Source: Brachycybe producta
Taxonomy: Eukaryota > Arthropoda > Diplopoda > Playtdesmida > Andrognathidae
DNA: 64,000 nt
NCBI GenBank assembly: GCA_036925085.1
Contig: JAUPFP010000005.1
Location: forward strand, 1,874,001-1,938,000
Direction of reading: 5' to 3'
Shown here: positions 63,976-64,000 of the stretch, in pieces
Numbering within the stretch: position 1 is the first letter of the stretch
Layout: every line of letters starts with the position of its first letter
Translations under genes and position numbers: made by a program
The notes under the pieces: generated by a model
The model's database searches: none
Told to the model about the DNA's origin: nothing
What the model saw: the letters and a program-made list of their open reading frames with translations, nothing else

Positions 63976-64000
63976 ATGTCGTCTGCCGGACTGCCTACTA
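63976..64000 (-). repeat. 5' LTR stub of Gypsy D at window edge
   Basis: On the minus strand TAGTAGGCAGTCCGGCAGAC then GACAT matches LTR B (31280-31305) and then meets gag-pol sequence. The outer part lies beyond the window. Confidence 0.7.

Larger units (their letters stand above)
54432..64000 (-). mobile_element. Ty3/Gypsy copy D, most complete, gag missing
   Basis: Antisense in NSMAF intron 11. From right to left: LTR stub (63976-64000), CCHC knuckle, protease, RT, RNase H, integrase, GPY/F-like tail, 3' ORF region, 3' LTR. The LTR stub joins the zinc knuckle directly, so the rest of the 5' LTR and gag are deleted, unless another piece lies beyond the window. The 3' LTR is itself split by a 1.66 kb insertion. 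Multiple stops and shifts; inactive. Confidence 0.88.

Overview
This is nuclear DNA of a metazoan, most likely an invertebrate. It is AT-rich, has spliceosomal GT-AG introns, carries no bacterial operons, and is crowded with animal transposon families: Ty3/Gypsy, RTE and CR1/Jockey-type LINEs, PIF/Harbinger, hAT and fold-back elements. Short TTAGG-like runs (about 12,300 and 14,515) are compatible with an arthropod, but I cannot name the species.

The only host gene I recognise runs on the + strand from 12,461 past 50,474. Eleven exons with consistent splice phases encode about 279 N-terminal residues of NSMAF/FAN (neutral sphingomyelinase activation-associated factor). The BEACH and WD40 parts would lie beyond the window. 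Its introns hold most of the repeats. Intron 1 has a tRNA-like SINE head split by a MITE, a fold-back element with tandem repeats in its arms, and an RTE LINE. Intron 2 has a hAT-like element with a nested LINE fragment and a TTAA-flanked MITE. Intron 3 has a 2.9 kb minisatellite of 29 bp units and a solo LTR. Intron 7 has nested hAT elements and Gypsy copy C. Intron 10 has several MITEs. Intron 11 has a CR1-like LINE and Gypsy copy D.

Upstream of NSMAF, positions 1-1,086 hold the tail of an unrelated Gypsy element. Positions 1,078-4,089, continued at 6,903-7,285, hold a decayed, apparently spliced minus-strand gene joining a PHD finger, a MULE-like transposase core and an OTU protease domain; Gypsy copy A is inserted in it. 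A nearly complete PIF/Harbinger element (7,586-11,027) follows, with a spliced transposase and a convergent MADF/Myb-like gene. Next comes an inverted-repeat element with 164 bp tandem repeats, ending close to the NSMAF start codon.

The Gypsy family (A, C, D and solo LTR B) shares about 0.7 kb LTRs, 4 bp target duplications and an unusual 3' ORF region between integrase and the 3' LTR. All three non-solo copies are deleted from inside the 5' LTR into the coding region. Every mobile-element gene here shows stops or frameshifts. The strongest candidates for something new are the PHD-MULE-OTU gene, the Gypsy 3' ORF, the minisatellite-armed fold-back element, and a ~75 bp stretch shared by NSMAF intron 7 and the pol gene of copy D.
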